This document shows positions 63,101 to 64,000 of a stretch of DNA of 64,000 nt, in pieces (within the stretch, counting starts at the first letter, position 1; each line of letters opens with the position of its first letter). This DNA comes from an uncultured Sediminibacterium sp. (GTDB lineage Bacteria > Bacteroidota > Bacteroidia > Chitinophagales > Chitinophagaceae), in assembly GCF_946481145.1 (NCBI RefSeq), contig NZ_CAMLMJ010000001.1:269055-333054 (forward strand), written 5' to 3'. The notes beneath the pieces are model-generated. The model saw only the letters and a program-made list of their open reading frames with translations, was not told the DNA's origin and ran no database searches. The translations under genes and the position numbers were made by a program.

Positions 63101-64000
63101 ACTGTTTCCAGCACTTGCAGTCAGGTTTACACTACCACCAGCACAAAAAGTTAAAGGGCCATTGGCATTGATAGTAGCTGTTGGCAATGGATTAACGGTT
63201 ACAGTAGTTGAAGTAATATTTTGACAACCATTGCCATCGGTTACTGTTACGCTGTAGGTTCCGCTTGTAGTGATATTTGTTAGGGCCGCATTTGTTCCGT
63301 TACTCCATAAATAAGTTAAGCCACCTGTTCCGGTAAGGTTAACTGAATTACCAATGCAAAAAGTTAGTGGACCACTGGTTGTAATACCTGGTGTTGGTAA
63401 TGCGTTTACAGTTACTACTGTTGGGGAAGAAGTATTATGGCATCCATTACCATCTGTAATGGTAACTGTGTATGTTCCACTGGTACTGATATTACTGATT
63501 GATGAACTATTACTCGCGTTGCTCCATAAATAACTGTTTCCGGCACTCGCAGTTAAGTTTACGCTACCTCCGGCGCAAAAAGTTAAAGGACCATTGGCAT
63601 TAATTGTTGCGACTGGTAAAGGATTAACTGTAATAGTAGTGGCTGTTGATGTAGCAAAACAGCCCGTGCCCGTATTGGTAACCGTTACACTGTAGGTTCC
63701 AGAATTGGTAATGTTGCTTATAGATGAAGCTGTTGACGCATCACTCCACAAATAACTTAATGATCCCCCTGTATTAGCATTTAATGTTACTGAACCACCA
63801 GCACAAAATGTTGTAGCACCACTTGGAGTGATCGTAGCAGCAGGTAAAGCATTTACGGTTACCGTTGTTACTGTGGATGTAGCAAAACAGCCCGTGCCCG
63901 TATTGGTAACCGTTACACTGTAGGTTCCTGAATTGGTAATGTTGGTTATAGATGAAGCTGTTGACGCATCACTCCACAAATAACTTAATGATCCCCCTGT
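60134..64000 (-). CDS. Giant adhesin-like protein with type B (gliding motility-associated) C-terminal domain, partial
   Basis: The visible C-terminal 1,288 residues run off the right edge; the N-terminus is missing. The part from 64000 to about 61880 encodes tandem Ig-like repeats of ~75 residues (FCAGGSVNLTASAGNSYLWS...GTYTVTVTDGNGCQN). Two repeat types alternate as A-B-A-B (CAGG type and CxGNSVNLTGTGG type). Then come three repeats with VDLTAAxIT, an Ig-like domain, a PKD domain (NWLWDFGDGVTSN, HIYTTPGNYIVRLTA), and the CHU_C-type CTD: PKGFSPNNDGQNDRLYPIL, FRVFNRWGNMIF, GTYTWIAEAVD. Type B CTD cargo is secreted by T9SS with a SprF-like partner, encoded next door. Confidence 0.93.
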   Translation of the reverse strand, partial: TGGSLSYLWSDASTASSITNITNSGTYSVTVTNTGTGCFATSTVTTVTVNALPAATITPSGATTFCAGGSVTLNANTGGSLSYLWSDASTASSISNITNSGTYSVTVTNTGTGCFATSTATTITVNPLPVATINANGPLTFCAGGSVNLTASAGNSYLWSNASNSSSISNISTSGTYTVTITDGNGCHNTSSPTVVTVNALPTPGITTSGPLTFCIGNSVNLTGTGGLTYLWSNGTNAALTNITTSGTYSVTVTDGNGCQNITSTTVTVNPLPTATINANGPLTFCAGGSVNLTASAGNSYLWSNANTTSSISNISTSGTYTVTITDGNGCQNTSSPTVITVNALPTPGITASGPLTFCVGNSVNLTGTGGTTYLWSNGTNAALTNITNSGTYSVTVTDGNGCQNITSTTVIVNPLPTASINANGPLTFCAGGSVNLTASAGNSYLWSNASTGPSINNITNSGTYTVTVTDGNGCQNTSSPTTITVNALPSASINASGPLTFCSGGSVNLTASGGNNYLWSNASTGSSISNITSSGTYTVTVTDGNGCQNTSSPATITVNPLPIASISANGSLTFCAGGSVNLSANTASSYLWSNGSTGSSISNITSSGTYTVTVTDGNGCKNTSSPTTITVNALPAATITPSGPTTFCTGSSVNLNANSGTGLNYLWSNGSTGPSISNITTSGTYTVTVTNQNNCSATSAPVTITVNAIPNLTITNPVAVCAPGTVDLTAAGITAGSTTGLSYTYWTNAAATQSLTTPFAIGTAGTFYIKGTNTTTNCASIKPVIVSINPQAAMQINTPAPVCVPGTVDLTAAAITNGSAAGLSYTYFTNAAATNVLTNANAVNSSGVYYIKGTPATGCSAIVPVTVTINALPTLTVNNPAAVCSPQVINLADASITAGSSSGLNFAYFTNAALTTPVTNAQNVNNSGIFYIRATDAITGCFRVAPVTVQINAAPQGILQTPTGNIICENSSLTLNASGANNYQWLLNQQPISGATAANLNATEAGIYAVKFISAQGCETVSSNTINLELLRKPIVQFTVSNACAGVTANFSNTSVTSASGGINWLWDFGDGVTSNLFSPGHIYTTPGNYIVRLTATSPICTGFNETTLKTYTVQSATPGIRYKDVEVLKDIPVTVPARNIGNSYVWSPATGVNNINVASPSIRVNTTTDYNVAITNDIGCTTVDSVLIKVIPGVDIYVPKGFSPNNDGQNDRLYPILVGMRQLNYFRVFNRWGNMIFTTKDSAPQSGWNGLYLGVMQPTGTYTWIAEAVDAQGNIVRKTGTVLLLQ

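Overview
The window comes from a Bacteroidota chromosome, most likely Chitinophagaceae. The evidence is type IX secretion cargo with both C-terminal sorting-domain types, a PorP/SprF gene, a Reg_prop/Y_Y_Y sensor kinase, promoter-like TAnnTTTG boxes and AT-rich upstream regions without classical Shine-Dalgarno sequences. No rRNA or CRISPR array is visible. There is one complete tRNA.

Region 1 (251-15,701) is a tRNA-integrated mobile island of about 15.4 kb. A perfect 48-bp copy of the tRNA 3' half lies at 251-298 and the intact tRNA (anticodon CAT) lies at 15,655-15,728. The island carries a tyrosine integrase at its left end, and an excisionase-like HTH gene and a candidate replication initiator at its right end. 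The cargo is a type I restriction-modification operon on the minus strand: hsdM, an 86-aa unknown, hsdS, then a three-gene insert (DUF262 protein, AAA/DUF3696 ATPase, unknown protein), hsdR and a PLD-type nuclease. A separate plus-strand pair (small membrane protein plus helical soluble protein) sits beside a GC-rich, strongly self-complementary block. Downstream of the replication gene is a long hairpin with a G-quadruplex motif that could be an origin.

Region 2 (about 15.7-18.7 kb) is core chromosome with many intergenic hairpins, a Fic protein and a PhnA-like protein.

Region 3 (18.7-31.9 kb) holds a 3,360-aa secreted T9SS type A protein (beta-propeller, LamG-like, HYR and Ig-like domains). 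Immediately upstream on the same strand is a two-component pair: a LytTR regulator and a TPR-containing kinase.

Region 4 (32-58.9 kb) is a mosaic of housekeeping and envelope genes. It includes MORN/TonB-like, CPBP-like, GNAT and sugar isomerase-like proteins, penicillin acylase, DUF2490, two SRPBCC proteins, GlxA-type regulator, DUF1275, three S41-type proteases including a tricorn homologue, a P1 (DmpA-type) peptidase, a class IV aminotransferase, a large sensor kinase and a METTL-like methyltransferase. Between these genes lie five copies of a dispersed repeat of roughly 210-440 bp with a conserved core and copy-specific terminal inverted repeats, plus several unrelated families of long, near-perfect palindromes.

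Region 5 (58.9-64 kb) has a PorP/SprF gene beside the 3' part of a second giant adhesin-like gene with a type B (gliding-motility) C-terminal domain and higher-order Ig-like repeats. This gene runs off the right edge.

The observations I rate most worth follow-up are the intergenic repeat family, the three-gene cassette inside the type I RM operon, and the small two-gene unit with the folded GC-rich block in the same island.
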